A DNA stretch of 64,000 nt from Rahnella laticis (GTDB lineage Bacteria > Pseudomonadota > Gammaproteobacteria > Enterobacterales > Enterobacteriaceae), in the NCBI RefSeq assembly GCF_015644585.1, contig NZ_JADOBI010000003.1, positions 310,001 through 374,000 of the forward strand. The letters are read 5' to 3'. Below the pieces are notes generated by a model. That model saw only the letters and a list, made by a program, of their open reading frames with translations. It made no database searches and was not told the origin of the DNA. Within the stretch, counting starts at the first letter, position 1; every line of letters begins with the position of its first letter. Position numbers and translations under genes: made by a program. Positions 19,349 to 28,994 of the stretch are shown one piece after another.

Positions 19349-19784
19349 GACTTTCTCCTCGCTCTCATTGTCATTTATTATGCCTGGCTTCCATCATCAG
19401 CATCACGTCATGCCTGTAGGGACAGGGAAATTAAAGCTGTCTGATGACTCGGGGACACTGCGGGTAAGAGGGTTTCTTGATCGGAAACTTTACGTCCTGA
19501 ACCTGAGCACAGTGCCCTTTAGCGCCGAAGCAGCATAGCAGGATTTTGCCCGCTTGTTAATTCGTTCACATAAAAGCAACATTAAATCTTTGCTGAATCG
19601 TTGAGCACAGACGGATCGGCTGTTCATCCCAATTCGCCTTCTAGATCATCACAACAACCTTATTGGCACAAGGGACTAAATAGTCGGAAAGGGAGAAAAA
19701 AGGCACAAAAAAACGCGTGAAAAACAATCCTAAAGATTGTCTTTGCAAGACGCTTTCCAATATATCGGGCGCCGTTTTTCAGAC
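19349..19784 (-). promoter_or_regulatory. acnB upstream region with a partial Cra-like site
   Basis: About 435 bases without a gene. GCTGAATCGTTGAGC at 19592-19606 matches the left half of the Cra consensus (TGAAxCGxTTCA) through TGAATCGTT but not the last three bases. It lies about 245 bases before the acnB start. E. coli acnB is a reported Cra target, and cra itself is at the end of this window. A single TGTGA half-site nearby is too weak to call CRP. No small gene was seen. Confidence 0.35.
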
Positions 19785-19815
19785 GTAAAAAAAGCGGCAC
19801 TTTTCAGCGCCGCTT
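19785..19815 (-). terminator. lpd terminator
   Basis: A perfect 7-bp stem AAGCGGC / GCCGCTT with a 10-base loop. On the minus strand it is followed by TTTTTTAC. It lies 22 bases after the lpd stop. Confidence 0.8.
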
Positions 19816-19836
19816 ATTCATACCGTCAGGCAAGAA

Positions 19837-21261
19837 TTATTTCTTTTTCGCTTTCGGGTTTGGCAGGTCAGTGATGCTGCCTTCGTAGATTTCTGCTGCC
19901 AGACCCACGGACTCGTGCAGAGTCGGGTGAGCATGGATGGTCAGCGCGATATCTTCTGCATCACAACCCATTTCGATTGCCAGACCAATCTCGCCCAGCA
20001 GCTCGCCGCCGTTGGTACCGACAATCGCACCACCGATAACACGGTGAGATTCTTTGTCGAAGATCAGTTTGGTCATACCGTCTGCACAATCGGAAGCGAT
20101 AGCACGGCCTGAAGCTGCCCACGGGAAGGTGGCGGTTTCGTAGCTGATGCCTTTTTCTTTCGCTTCTTTCTCAGTCAGGCCAACCCAGGCAACTTCCGGC
20201 TCAGTGTAGGCAATTGACGGAATGACTTTCGGATCGAAGTAGTGTTTTTTGCCGGAGATAACTTCGGCTGCCACGTGACCTTCGTGAACACCTTTGTGCG
20301 CCAGCATTGGCTGACCGACGATGTCGCCGATAGCAAAGATGTGTGGCACGTTGGTACGCATTTGTTTGTCGACGTGGATGAAGCCACGGTCGTCAACTTC
20401 GATGCCCGCAGCGCCGGCTTCCAGCAGCTTACCGTTAGGTACGCGACCGATTGCCACCAGCACAGCGTCATAACGCTGTGGTTCGGCTGGCGCTTTTTTG
20501 CCTTCCATGGTGACGTAAATGCCATCTTCTTTGGCTTCTACGGCTGTCACTTTGGTTTCCAGCATCAGGTTGAATTGCTTGCTGATTTTCTTGGTGAAGA
20601 CTTTCACCACGTCTTTATCAGCCGCAGGAATGACCTGATCAAACATTTCTACCACGTCAATCTGAGAACCCAGAGCGTGGTAAACGGTGCCCATTTCCAG
20701 ACCGATGATGCCGCCGCCCATCACGAGCAGACGCTCAGGGACGGTTTTCAGTTCCAGTGCGTCGGTAGAATCCCATACGCGTGGATCATCATGAGGAATG
20801 AATGGCAGTTTGATTGGACGGGAACCCGCCGCAATGATTGCATTGTCGAAAGTGATGGTCGTTGGACCATTTTCGCCTTCAACAACCAGAGTATTTGCAC
20901 CGGTAAATTTGCCCAAGCCGTTAACGACTTTGACTTTACGGCCTTTCGCCATACCTGCCAGACCACCGGTCAGCTGGTTGATGACTTTCTCTTTCCAGAG
21001 ACGCACTTTGTCGATATCGGTTTTCGGCTCACCGAAAACAATACCGTGTTCTGCCAGAGCTTTTGCTTCAGAAATAACTTTAGCAACATGCAGCAGAGCT
21101 TTTGAAGGGATACAGCCTACGTTCAGGCACACGCCACCCAGGGTGGAATAACGTTCAACCAGAACTGTCTCAAGACCTAAATCAGCGCAACGGAAAGCAG
21201 CAGAATAGCCTGCAGGGCCCGCCCCAAGTACCACGACCTGAGTTTTAATTTCAGTACTCAT
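19837..21261 (-). CDS. lpd: dihydrolipoyl dehydrogenase (Lpd, E3)
   Basis: FAD enzyme that reoxidises dihydrolipoamide with NAD+ in the pyruvate and 2-oxoglutarate dehydrogenase complexes and the glycine cleavage system. 474 residues. FAD motif GAGPAGYSAA at 13-22, redox disulphide Cys45/Cys50 in GGVCLNVGC, NAD motif GGGIIGLEMG, and catalytic His-Glu in HAHPTLHE near residue 444. Two adjacent ATGs exist (21264 and 21261). I chose 21261 because it gives the family start MSTEIKTQVV and better spacing from AAGAGG. A terminator behind aceF and a ~200-base gap mean lpd has its own promoter, which fits its use by several complexes. Confidence 0.98.
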   Translation of the reverse strand: MSTEIKTQVVVLGAGPAGYSAAFRCADLGLETVLVERYSTLGGVCLNVGCIPSKALLHVAKVISEAKALAEHGIVFGEPKTDIDKVRLWKEKVINQLTGGLAGMAKGRKVKVVNGLGKFTGANTLVVEGENGPTTITFDNAIIAAGSRPIKLPFIPHDDPRVWDSTDALELKTVPERLLVMGGGIIGLEMGTVYHALGSQIDVVEMFDQVIPAADKDVVKVFTKKISKQFNLMLETKVTAVEAKEDGIYVTMEGKKAPAEPQRYDAVLVAIGRVPNGKLLEAGAAGIEVDDRGFIHVDKQMRTNVPHIFAIGDIVGQPMLAHKGVHEGHVAAEVISGKKHYFDPKVIPSIAYTEPEVAWVGLTEKEAKEKGISYETATFPWAASGRAIASDCADGMTKLIFDKESHRVIGGAIVGTNGGELLGEIGLAIEMGCDAEDIALTIHAHPTLHESVGLAAEIYEGSITDLPNPKAKKK

Positions 21262-21444
21262 CATGACCTCTTAATTTATTTCCGGCGGGTCAGACGTCAT
21301 TTTTATGCTGCAACGCCCATCATCCACCGGGTCGTTCTATCCGCCCGCAGTTTACAAAATTGTTAACATATTTGAAACAACAAACGGCATACGATTTACG
21401 TTTTCCACCTGATAATCTCTGACGGCAGAAAGAGATTACCAGAA

Positions 21445-21470
21445 AAAAGCCGGCCGTTTGGCCGGCTTTT
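21445..21470 (-). terminator. aceF terminator
   Basis: A perfect 11-bp stem AAAAGCCGGCC / GGCCGGCTTTT with a 4-base loop, followed on the minus strand by TTTTTT. It lies directly after the aceF stop and separates lpd from the pdh operon. Confidence 0.9.
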
Positions 21471-21474
21471 TGGC

Positions 21475-23364
21475 TTACATCACCAGGCGGCGAATGTCAG
21501 ACAGTACGTTGTTGATGATGGTAATGAAGCGCGCACCATCCGCACCGTCGATTACACGGTGGTCGAAGGAGAGCGACATTGGCATCATCAGACGCGGAAC
21601 GAATTCTTTACCGTTCCAGACCGGTTCCATCGCAGACTTGGAAACACCCAGGATAGCCACTTCAGGCGCATTGACGATTGGCGCAAAGTGGGTCGTCCCG
21701 ATACCGCCAAGGCTGGAGATAGTGAAGCAACCGCCCTGCATTTCCGCAGCAGTCAGCTTACCGTCACGCGCTTTCTTGGAGATAGCCATCAGTTCACGGG
21801 ACAGCTCAGCGATACCTTTCTTGTTCACGTCTTTGAAGACAGGAACAACCAGGCCGTTAGGCGTATCAACCGCAACACCGACGTTGATGTATTTTTTCAG
21901 CGTCAGTTTCTGGCCATCTTCGGACAGAGAACTGTTAAAACGTGGCATCTGCTCAAGAGCAGCCGCAACGGCTTTCATGATGAAGACCACTGGCGTGAAT
22001 TTCACATCCAGTTTGCGCTTCGCTGCTTCGTCATTTTGCTGTTTACGGAACGCTTCCAGCTCAGTGATATCGGTTTTGTCGAAGTGTGTAACGTGCGGGA
22101 TCATCACCCAGTTACGGCTCAGGTTTGCACCGGAGATTTTCTGGATACGGCCCAGTTCCACTTCTTCGATTTCGCCGAACTTGCTGAAATCAACTTTCGG
22201 CCAAGGCAGCATGCCCGGAATACCGCCGCCAGTGGCAGCAGCCGGAGCGGCTTCAGCGCGTTTTACCGCGTCTTTCACGTAAGTCTGAACGTCTTCGCGC
22301 AGGATGCGACCTTTACGGCCTGTCCCTTTTACTTTCGCCAGATTAACGCCGAATTCACGGGCCAGACGACGGATAACCGGCGTGGCGTGAACGTAAGCGT
22401 CGTTCTCAGCGAATTCGCCTTTGCTTGCAGCCGGAGCAGCAGGCGCAGCGGCTTTTTGTTCCTGTTTCGCAGGGGCAGCAGCTTCTTCTTTCTTCGCCGC
22501 CGGAGCAGGCGCAGCGCCTTCAACTTCGAAGACCATGATCAGAGAGCCGGTGCTGACTTTGTCGCCCGCAGCGATTTTGATTTCTTTCACGGTACCCGCG
22601 AACGGAGCCGGGACTTCCATTGAAGCTTTGTCGCCTTCAACGGTAATCAGTGATTGTTCTGCACTGATTTTGTCGCCCACTTTAACCATGATTTCAGTGA
22701 CTTCAACTTCGTCGCCGCCGATATCAGGCACGTTCACTTCTTTACTGCCGGTTTGTGCAGGAGCAACCGGAGCCGCTTCTGATTTGGCTTCTGCCGCTGC
22801 CGGTGCTGCTGCACCAGAACCTGCGACTTCGAAGACCATGATCAGAGAACCGGTGCTGACTTTGTCGCCCGCAGCGATTTTGATTTCTTTGACTTTGCCC
22901 GCGAACGGAGCAGGGACTTCCATAGAAGCTTTGTCGCCTTCTACGGTGATCAGCGATTGTTCCGCTGTGACAGTGTCGCCCACTTTGACCATGATCTCGG
23001 TGACTTCAACTTCGTCGCCGCCGATATCTGGCACGTTCACTTCTTTGCTTTCGCTGGAAGCAGGTGCGGCAGCAGCAGGTTTGTCTTCTGCTTTCGCTTC
23101 CTGTTTCGCAGGTGCCGCATCAGCAGCACCGTCAGCAGCTTCGAAGATCATGATCAGTTTGCCGGTTTCGACGGTGTCGCCGACCGCAACTTTAATTTCT
23201 TTGACCACGCCTGCTTGTGGAGAAGGCACTTCCATAGAAGCTTTATCGCCTTCAACGGTGATCAGCGATTGTTCAACTTCAACTTTATCGCCCACCTTCA
23301 CCATAATTTCGGTGACTTCCACTGCATCTGCACCGATGTCCGGTACGTTAATTTCAATAGCCAT
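21475..23364 (-). CDS. aceF: pyruvate dehydrogenase E2, dihydrolipoyl acetyltransferase (AceF)
   Basis: Core of the pyruvate dehydrogenase complex; transfers acetyl from lipoamide to CoA. 629 residues. It has three N-terminal lipoyl domains (about 1-75, 106-180, 208-283), each with the lipoylated lysine in [10 protein letters not shown], joined by Ala/Pro-rich linkers. Then a peripheral subunit-binding domain (about 325-360, [13 protein letters not shown]) and the catalytic domain with the HRVIDG motif near the C terminus. It follows aceE after 13 bases. The second and third lipoyl repeats are almost identical in DNA (22524-22737 and 22826-23040), which points to gene conversion between them. 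Confidence 0.98.
   Translation of the reverse strand: MAIEINVPDIGADAVEVTEIMVKVGDKVEVEQSLITVEGDKASMEVPSPQAGVVKEIKVAVGDTVETGKLIMIFEAADGAADAAPAKQEAKAEDKPAAAAPASSESKEVNVPDIGGDEVEVTEIMVKVGDTVTAEQSLITVEGDKASMEVPAPFAGKVKEIKIAAGDKVSTGSLIMVFEVAGSGAAAPAAAEAKSEAAPVAPAQTGSKEVNVPDIGGDEVEVTEIMVKVGDKISAEQSLITVEGDKASMEVPAPFAGTVKEIKIAAGDKVSTGSLIMVFEVEGAAPAPAAKKEEAAAPAKQEQKAAAPAAPAASKGEFAENDAYVHATPVIRRLAREFGVNLAKVKGTGRKGRILREDVQTYVKDAVKRAEAAPAAATGGGIPGMLPWPKVDFSKFGEIEEVELGRIQKISGANLSRNWVMIPHVTHFDKTDITELEAFRKQQNDEAAKRKLDVKFTPVVFIMKAVAAALEQMPRFNSSLSEDGQKLTLKKYINVGVAVDTPNGLVVPVFKDVNKKGIAELSRELMAISKKARDGKLTAAEMQGGCFTISSLGGIGTTHFAPIVNAPEVAILGVSKSAMEPVWNGKEFVPRLMMPMSLSFDHRVIDGADGARFITIINNVLSDIRRLVM
22524..23040 (-). 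repeat. near-identical lipoyl-domain repeats inside aceF
   Basis: Two direct repeats of about 214 bases (22524-22737 and 22826-23040), about 302 bases apart, differ at only scattered third positions. The third lipoyl copy (about 23145-23345) is clearly more diverged. Confidence 0.75.
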
Positions 23365-23377
23365 CTGTCTTTACCTC

Positions 23378-26041
23378 TTATGCCAGACGCGGGTTAACTT
23401 TTTCTGGATTGATATCGAATTTCTTAATGGCTTCAGCCACTACAGAAGTTTCGATTTCGCCGCGTTTAGCCAATTCACCCAGCGCAGCAACCACAACATA
23501 GGAAGCATCCACTTCGAAGTGGTGACGCAGGTTTTCGCGGCTGTCTGAACGACCGAAGCCATCCGTACCCAGAACGCGATAATCGCTGGCCGGAACGTAA
23601 GTACGAACCTGTTCAGCAAACAGTTTCATGTAGTCAGTAGACGCAACCGCTGGCGCGTCGGTCATCACCTGAGCGATGTACGGAACGCGTGGAGTTTCGG
23701 TTGGGTGCAGCATGTTCCAGCGCTCACAGTCCTGACCGTCACGGGCCAGTTCGGTGAAGGAAGTTACGCTGTAAACGTCAGAGCCTACGCCGTAGTCTTT
23801 GGACAGGATTTCAGCCGCTTCACGAACGTGACGCAGGATAGAACCGGAGCCCAGAAGCTGTACTTTACCTTTGCTACCTTCCAGAGTTTCTAACTTGTAG
23901 ATACCCTTACGGATGCCTTCTTCAGCGCCTTCCGGCATTGCTGGCATGTGGTAGTTTTCGTTCAGCGTAGTGATGTAGTAATAAACGTTTTCCTGCGCGT
24001 CGCCGTACATACGAACCAGGCCGTCATGCATGATGACTGCCACTTCGTACGCGTAAGACGGGTCGTAAGAAATACAGTTAGGGATAGTCAGAGACTGAAT
24101 GTGGCTGTGACCATCTTCGTGCTGCAAACCTTCACCGTTCAGGGTAGTACGACCTGAAGTACCGCCGATCAGGAAGCCACGCGCCTGTTGGTCACCCGCT
24201 GCCCAGCACAGGTCGCCGATACGCTGGAAACCAAACATGGAGTAGTAGATGTAGAACGGGATCATTGGCAGATCGTTGGTGCTGTAAGAAGTCGCGGCGG
24301 CCAGCCAGGAAGAAGCGGCGCCCAGTTCGTTGATACCTTCCTGCAGGATCTGACCTTTCTCGTCTTCTTTATAGTATGCAACCTGCTCACGGTCCTGCGG
24401 GGTGTACTGCTGGCCGTTCGGGCTGTAAATACCAATCTGACGGAACAGACCTTCCATACCGAATGTACGCGCTTCATCGGCGATGATCGGGACCAGACGG
24501 TCTTTGATGGAGTCGTTTTTCAGCATCACGTTCAGGGCACGAACGAAAGCGATGGTTGTGGAGATTTCTTTCTTCTGCTCTTCCAGCAGTTGAGCGAAAT
24601 CAGACAACGCTGGCATTTCCAGCTTCTGAGTGAAGTTAGGCAGACGAGTCGGCAGGTAGCCTTTCAGCGCAGCACGACGCTCATGCAGGTATTTGTATTC
24701 TGCAGAGTCTTTTTCCAGAGTGATGTACGGAAGTTTTTCCAGATTTTCATCGGAAACCGGCACGCTGAAACGATCACGGATATAGCGCACGCCATCCATG
24801 TTCATTTTCTTCACCTGGTGAGCAATGTTTTTACCTTCGGCCGCATCACCCATGCCATAACCTTTGATGGTATGCGCAAGGATTACGGTAGGCTGGCCTT
24901 TGGTATTTGCCGCTTTGTTCAGTGCAGCAAAGACTTTCTTCGGATCATGGCCACCACGGTTCAGTGCCCAGATCTCGTCGTCGGTCATGTCTTTGACCAG
25001 TGCCGCAGTTTCCGGGTATTTACCGAAGAAGTGTTCACGAACGTATTTACCGTCGCGGGACTTGAAGGTCTGGTAGTCGCCGTCCACGGTTTCATTCATC
25101 AGCTGGATCAGTTTGCCGCTGGTATCTTTACGCAGCAGAGCATCCCAACGATCGCCCCAAATCACTTTGATCACGTTCCAGCCAGCGCCTGCAAAGATGC
25201 CGTCCAGTTCGTTGATGATTTTGCCGTTGCCGGTTACCGGGCCATCAAGACGCTGCAAGTTACAGTTGATGATGAAGCACAGGTTGTCCAGTTTCTCACG
25301 GGTCGCGATGGTGATCGCGCCTTTGGATTCTGGTTCGTCCATTTCACCGTCGCCCAGGAACGCGTAAACACGCTGCGCGGAGGTGTCTTTCAGACCGCGG
25401 TGTTCCAGGTACTTCAGGAATTTAGCCTGATAGATTGCACCAATCGGGCCCAGACCCATGGAAACGGTCGGGAACTGCCAGAATTCAGGCATCAGTTTAG
25501 GGTGCGGATAAGAAGACAGACCTTTACCGTGAACTTCCTGACGGAAATTGTTCATCTGGTCTTCGGTCAGGCGGCCTTCAAGGAAAGCACGCGCGTACAC
25601 GCCCGGAGAGATGTGGCCCTGGAAGTACACCAGATCGCCGCCGTCATTCTCGTTACGTGCACGGAAGAAGTGGTTGAAACACACTTCGTACACGGTCGCA
25701 GAAGACTGGAAGGAAGCCATGTGGCCGCCCAGTTCCAGGTCTTTCTTGGAAGCGCGCAGAACGGTCATGATGGCGTTCCAGCGGATTGCGGTACGAATAT
25801 TACGTTCCAGCTCCAGGTTACCCGGGTATTGCGGTTCGTCTTCAACAGCGATGGTATTGACGTAGTTACGGCTGGCAGCACCAGCAGCGACGCTGACGCC
25901 GCCCTTACGCGCTTCACTCAGAACCTGATCGATCAGGAACTGCGCACGCTCAACACCTTCTTCACGGATGACCGATTCGATCGCTTGTAGCCAGTCGCGA
26001 GTTTCGATCGGATCCACGTCATTATTTACACGTTCTGACAT
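23378..26041 (-). CDS. aceE: pyruvate dehydrogenase E1 component (AceE)
   Basis: Thiamine diphosphate enzyme that decarboxylates pyruvate and acetylates the E2 lipoyl groups. 887 residues, identical in length to E. coli AceE. The TPP/Mg motif is visible as GDGEMDEPES through NCNLQRLDG, and the homodimeric E1 pattern (HISPGVYARAF, GTSGRTTLNGEGLQHEDGHSH) is intact. The ATG at 26041 is preceded by AAGGAAAAG. It is the second gene of pdhR-aceE-aceF; a 164-base gap with no clear terminator separates it from pdhR, so it is expected to be cotranscribed and repressed by PdhR in the absence of pyruvate. Confidence 0.98.
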   Translation of the reverse strand: MSERVNNDVDPIETRDWLQAIESVIREEGVERAQFLIDQVLSEARKGGVSVAAGAASRNYVNTIAVEDEPQYPGNLELERNIRTAIRWNAIMTVLRASKKDLELGGHMASFQSSATVYEVCFNHFFRARNENDGGDLVYFQGHISPGVYARAFLEGRLTEDQMNNFRQEVHGKGLSSYPHPKLMPEFWQFPTVSMGLGPIGAIYQAKFLKYLEHRGLKDTSAQRVYAFLGDGEMDEPESKGAITIATREKLDNLCFIINCNLQRLDGPVTGNGKIINELDGIFAGAGWNVIKVIWGDRWDALLRKDTSGKLIQLMNETVDGDYQTFKSRDGKYVREHFFGKYPETAALVKDMTDDEIWALNRGGHDPKKVFAALNKAANTKGQPTVILAHTIKGYGMGDAAEGKNIAHQVKKMNMDGVRYIRDRFSVPVSDENLEKLPYITLEKDSAEYKYLHERRAALKGYLPTRLPNFTQKLEMPALSDFAQLLEEQKKEISTTIAFVRALNVMLKNDSIKDRLVPIIADEARTFGMEGLFRQIGIYSPNGQQYTPQDREQVAYYKEDEKGQILQEGINELGAASSWLAAATSYSTNDLPMIPFYIYYSMFGFQRIGDLCWAAGDQQARGFLIGGTSGRTTLNGEGLQHEDGHSHIQSLTIPNCISYDPSYAYEVAVIMHDGLVRMYGDAQENVYYYITTLNENYHMPAMPEGAEEGIRKGIYKLETLEGSKGKVQLLGSGSILRHVREAAEILSKDYGVGSDVYSVTSFTELARDGQDCERWNMLHPTETPRVPYIAQVMTDAPAVASTDYMKLFAEQVRTYVPASDYRVLGTDGFGRSDSRENLRHHFEVDASYVVVAALGELAKRGEIETSVVAEAIKKFDINPEKVNPRLA

Positions 26042-26205
26042 GGTGCTTTTCCTTATCTGTATCTTATACGTTGGTTTATCTGGAGCCTGTCTTCCTGCGC
26101 TCTTGCTTCAAAAGCTCTTCATACTGAACAAAACGCACGAAGACAGGCCCGTCATGTAGTTGCCGTGAGCCCTCAAATGAAGGCTCTCAAAATTAACCCC
26201 GAAGG

Positions 26206-26976
26206 TTAACTTTCATCTTTTCGTTGCTGGAGCCGTCGTAAAGACCGATCCCGCCGGGTGTGTTCCCTGCTGAGATCCAGCAAAACTTCTTCAATGAACG
26301 CCAGGTGACGGTGAGATGCGGCACGCGCTATTTCTGGTTCCCGTGCAACAATCGCCTCGAAAATACTGGCGCGGTGGTTGCTTACCGTGGCCAGCATTTC
26401 CCGGCGTGAGTAAAGCAATTCAAAGTTCTGTCGAACGTTCTTCTCGAGCATCGGTCCCATACAGCGAACCAGATGCAGCAGCACAACATTATGCGCTGCT
26501 TCTGTTACAGCGACCTGATACTGCATAACCGCATCGGCTTCTGCGTCCAGATCTCCGCTGTCCTGTGCGGTCTGAATGACCACGTGACAATCGCGAATGC
26601 GCTGCAAATCTTCCTCTGTGCCACGAAGCGCCGCGTAATACGCAGCGATCCCTTCAAGGGCATGTCGTGTTTCAAGGAGATCGAATTGTGATTCAGGATG
26701 GTCGGCCAGTAACTCAGCCAGCGGATCACTCACGCTTTGCCACAGATTACTTTGGACGAAAGTACCACCACCCTGGCGGCGCAGGAGCAGTCCCTTCCCT
26801 TCCAGGCTTTGGATAGCCTCTCTGAGAGAAGGTCGCGAAACATCAAACTGTTTGGCCAGTTCGCGCTCTGGCGGAAGCTTTTCCCCGGGTCTCAAGGTGC
26901 CTTCGAGGATCAGGAACTCAAGTTGCTGCTCGATCACATCGGATAACTTAGGCTGTCTGATTTTGCTGTAAGCCAT
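26206..26976 (-). CDS. pdhR: pyruvate-responsive GntR-family repressor (PdhR)
   Basis: Represses the pdh operon and respiratory genes; pyruvate releases it. 256 residues. An N-terminal winged helix (about 9-77, with [20 protein letters not shown] and [10 protein letters not shown]) is followed by an FCD ligand domain with the histidines expected for this class. The open frame extends to 27039, but the ATG at 26976 matches E. coli [24 protein letters not shown] perfect operator lies 49-65 bases upstream, so autoregulation is expected. aroP is divergent. Confidence 0.97.
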   Translation of the reverse strand: MAYSKIRQPKLSDVIEQQLEFLILEGTLRPGEKLPPERELAKQFDVSRPSLREAIQSLEGKGLLLRRQGGGTFVQSNLWQSVSDPLAELLADHPESQFDLLETRHALEGIAAYYAALRGTEEDLQRIRDCHVVIQTAQDSGDLDAEADAVMQYQVAVTEAAHNVVLLHLVRCMGPMLEKNVRQNFELLYSRREMLATVSNHRASIFEAIVAREPEIARAASHRHLAFIEEVLLDLSREHTRRDRSLRRLQQRKDES

Positions 26977-27024
26977 AATATGTGTTGTTCTCTGCGAGTA
27001 GCGACTCTGTAAGTTGCCGGAGTC

Positions 27025-27041
27025 AATTGGTAATACCAATT
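27025..27041. promoter_or_regulatory. PdhR operator
   Basis: AATTGGTAATACCAATT is a perfect 17-bp palindrome and an exact match to the PdhR consensus (AATTGGTnnnACCAATT). It lies upstream of pdhR-aceE-aceF and explains autoregulation of the operon by pyruvate. Confidence 0.93.
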
Positions 27042-27308
27042 TAAAAAACGTGGCCGTAAAGTAACAAAGTATTCACCTTGTGTCCATATGGTGACCCAGT
27101 AAATGCGTCGCCCTCGCACAATTTAACAAATTCTTATCATCTCTCGATTTTTCTCTGCGTCAGATCACATTTTTTAGATCCTGAACAAATTTCCAGTCAA
27201 TTTGGCTATTTGTTATGCAGACGGTGCATAAACCCCGTGCAAACTTTTGCGCATAACACTATTCTTGCCCGAACGGTAGATGATGCTGCTTTTTAGGCAC
27301 AATCCAGC

Positions 27309-27349
27309 CGTAAATAATTAAATACAAAAAGTGTAATTATCGCCTTACA
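27309..27349 (+). promoter_or_regulatory. tandem TyrR-like boxes upstream of aroP
   Basis: Two 18-bp matches to TGTAAA-N6-TTTACA: CGTAAATAATTAAATACA at 27309-27326 (weaker) and TGTAATTATCGCCTTACA at 27332-27349 (stronger), five bases apart, so 23 bases centre to centre. This paired strong/weak arrangement is that of TyrR-regulated promoters such as aroP and tyrP in E. coli. They end 56 bases before the aroP start. No other feature was seen in the rest of the pdhR-aroP gap (27042-27308). Confidence 0.65.
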
Positions 27350-27405
27350 TTCTTTCTAACACGCAGAATGTTATGGGTTTTGCCCCAATGACAGAGGACA
27401 GGTAA

Positions 27406-28776
27406 ATGGTTGATCAACAACAAGGCGATGAGCTGAAGCGCGGCCTGAAAAACCGTCATATTCAGTTGATCGCGCTGGGTGGGGCTGTCGGGACAGGTCT
27501 GTTTCTGGGCAGCGCCTCCGTCATCCAGTCTGCGGGCCCCGGGATTATTCTCGGCTACGCAATCGCTGGTTTTATTGCGTTTTTAATTATGCGCCAGTTA
27601 GGCGAGATGGTCGTTGAAGAGCCGGTTGCCGGGTCATTCAGCCATTTTGCCTATAAATACTGGGGCGGATTTGCCGGTTTTGCTTCCGGCTGGAACTACT
27701 GGGTGCTTTACGTTCTGGTCGCGATGGCCGAACTGACGGCAGTCGGTAAATATATTCAGTTCTGGTGGCCGGAGATCCCAACCTGGGCTTCAGCGGCGGT
27801 CTTCTTCGTGGTGATTAACGCCATCAACCTGACCAACGTCAAAGTGTTCGGGGAAATGGAATTCTGGTTTGCCATCATTAAAGTGGTGGCCGTTGTCGCC
27901 ATGATCCTGTTCGGCGGCTGGTTACTGTTTAGCGACACTGCAGGCCCGCAAGCGACTGTCCGTAACCTGTGGGAGCAAGGCGGTTTCCTGCCTCACGGCA
28001 TGACCGGGCTGGTGATGATGATGGCAATCATCATGTTCTCGTTCGGCGGTCTTGAGCTGGTCGGTATTACCGCGGCAGAAGCGGATAATCCTGAAGTCAG
28101 CATTCCGAAAGCAACCAACCAGGTTATCTACCGCATCCTGATTTTCTATGTGGGCTCACTGGCGGTTCTGCTTTCCCTGATGCCATGGACCCGCGTCGGG
28201 CCGGATACCAGCCCGTTTGTCCTGATTTTCCACGATCTGGGTGATGCGCTGGTCGCCAACGCGCTGAACGTAGTGATCCTGACGGCAGCATTGTCGGTCT
28301 ATAACAGCTGCGTTTACTGCAACAGCCGCATGCTGTTTGGTCTGGCTCAGCAAGGCAACGCGCCAAAAGCCTTACTCAATGTCGACAAGCGCGGCGTTCC
28401 GGTGGCATCAATCCTCGTGTCTGCCGTAACCACTGCACTTTGCGTACTGATTAACTACCTGATGCCGGGTGAAGCTTTCGGCCTGCTGATGGCACTGGTG
28501 GTTTCTGCACTGGTGATCAACTGGGCGATGATCAGCCTTGCGCACATCAAATTCCGCAAGGCGATGCACCGCAAAGGGATCGAAACCAAGTTCAAGGCAC
28601 TGCTGTATCCGGTAGGTAACTACATCTGCCTGCTGTTCATGGCCGCAATTCTTGTGATTATGGCGATCACGCCGGGCATGGCGATTTCCGTCTGGCTGAT
28701 CCCGGTCTGGCTGGTGATCCTGGGCGTTGGCTACTGGATTAAAAATCAGCAAAGTGGCAAATCGGTTAACGCGTAA
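27406..28776 (+). CDS. aroP: aromatic amino acid transporter (AroP)
   Basis: Proton-driven uptake of phenylalanine, tyrosine and tryptophan across the inner membrane. 456 residues, twelve predicted membrane helices, APC family. Typical stretches: GLKNRHIQLIALGGAVGTGL at the start, EEPVAGSFSHFAYKYWG, FSFGGLELVGITAAEA, and YNSCVYCNSRMLFGLAQQG. Nearly collinear with E. coli AroP. ATG at 27406 with GAGGACAG before it. Likely repressed by TyrR through the boxes just upstream. A strong terminator follows, separating it from the sugar operon behind it. Confidence 0.96.
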   Translation: MVDQQQGDELKRGLKNRHIQLIALGGAVGTGLFLGSASVIQSAGPGIILGYAIAGFIAFLIMRQLGEMVVEEPVAGSFSHFAYKYWGGFAGFASGWNYWVLYVLVAMAELTAVGKYIQFWWPEIPTWASAAVFFVVINAINLTNVKVFGEMEFWFAIIKVVAVVAMILFGGWLLFSDTAGPQATVRNLWEQGGFLPHGMTGLVMMMAIIMFSFGGLELVGITAAEADNPEVSIPKATNQVIYRILIFYVGSLAVLLSLMPWTRVGPDTSPFVLIFHDLGDALVANALNVVILTAALSVYNSCVYCNSRMLFGLAQQGNAPKALLNVDKRGVPVASILVSAVTTALCVLINYLMPGEAFGLLMALVVSALVINWAMISLAHIKFRKAMHRKGIETKFKALLYPVGNYICLLFMAAILVIMAITPGMAISVWLIPVWLVILGVGYWIKNQQSGKSVNA

Positions 28777-28804
28777 GCCCCCGGTTTATCATTGCTAAAA
28801 ACGT

Positions 28805-28842
28805 AAAGCGCCCCGGCTAAGTTTCACTTACCGGGGCGCTTT
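28805..28842 (+). terminator. aroP terminator
   Basis: A 12-bp perfect stem AAAGCGCCCCGG / CCGGGGCGCTTT, extended by CTAAG/CTTA pairing, then TTGTTAT. Strong hairpin, modest T run. Confidence 0.8.
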
Positions 28843-28994
28843 GTTATATGCGTCACAGTTTGTCCGACATGACCAAATCGTCCATCTTCATGACTCTTAC
28901 CTCCTGACTCCTCTTCGCCTCTCCAGCCAATACTCAACGCTATCAAACAGTTTTTTAACAACTTACCTTTTTAACCAATAGCCGGAGAACATCC

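Noticed and set aside
19563-19572. TGTGA half-site upstream of acnB as a CRP site
   Set aside because: Only one half of the CRP palindrome is recognisable; the other half does not match TCACA.
21361-21385. TGTTAACATATTTGAAAC upstream of lpd as an ArcA site
   Set aside because: The first half resembles an ArcA repeat (GTTAA) but the second repeat is poor, so by eye it cannot be told from AT-rich background.
24188-25990. 600-residue open frame on the strand opposite aceE
   Set aside because: A mirror of the highly biased aceE codons; composition (Val/Phe/His-rich) and lack of motifs show that it is not a gene.
28869-28907. 12-codon open frame (ATG ACC AAA TCG ... TGA) in the aroP-GPH gap, a possible leader peptide
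   Set aside because: No Shine-Dalgarno sequence before it, no run of regulatory codons, and no attenuator pair downstream.
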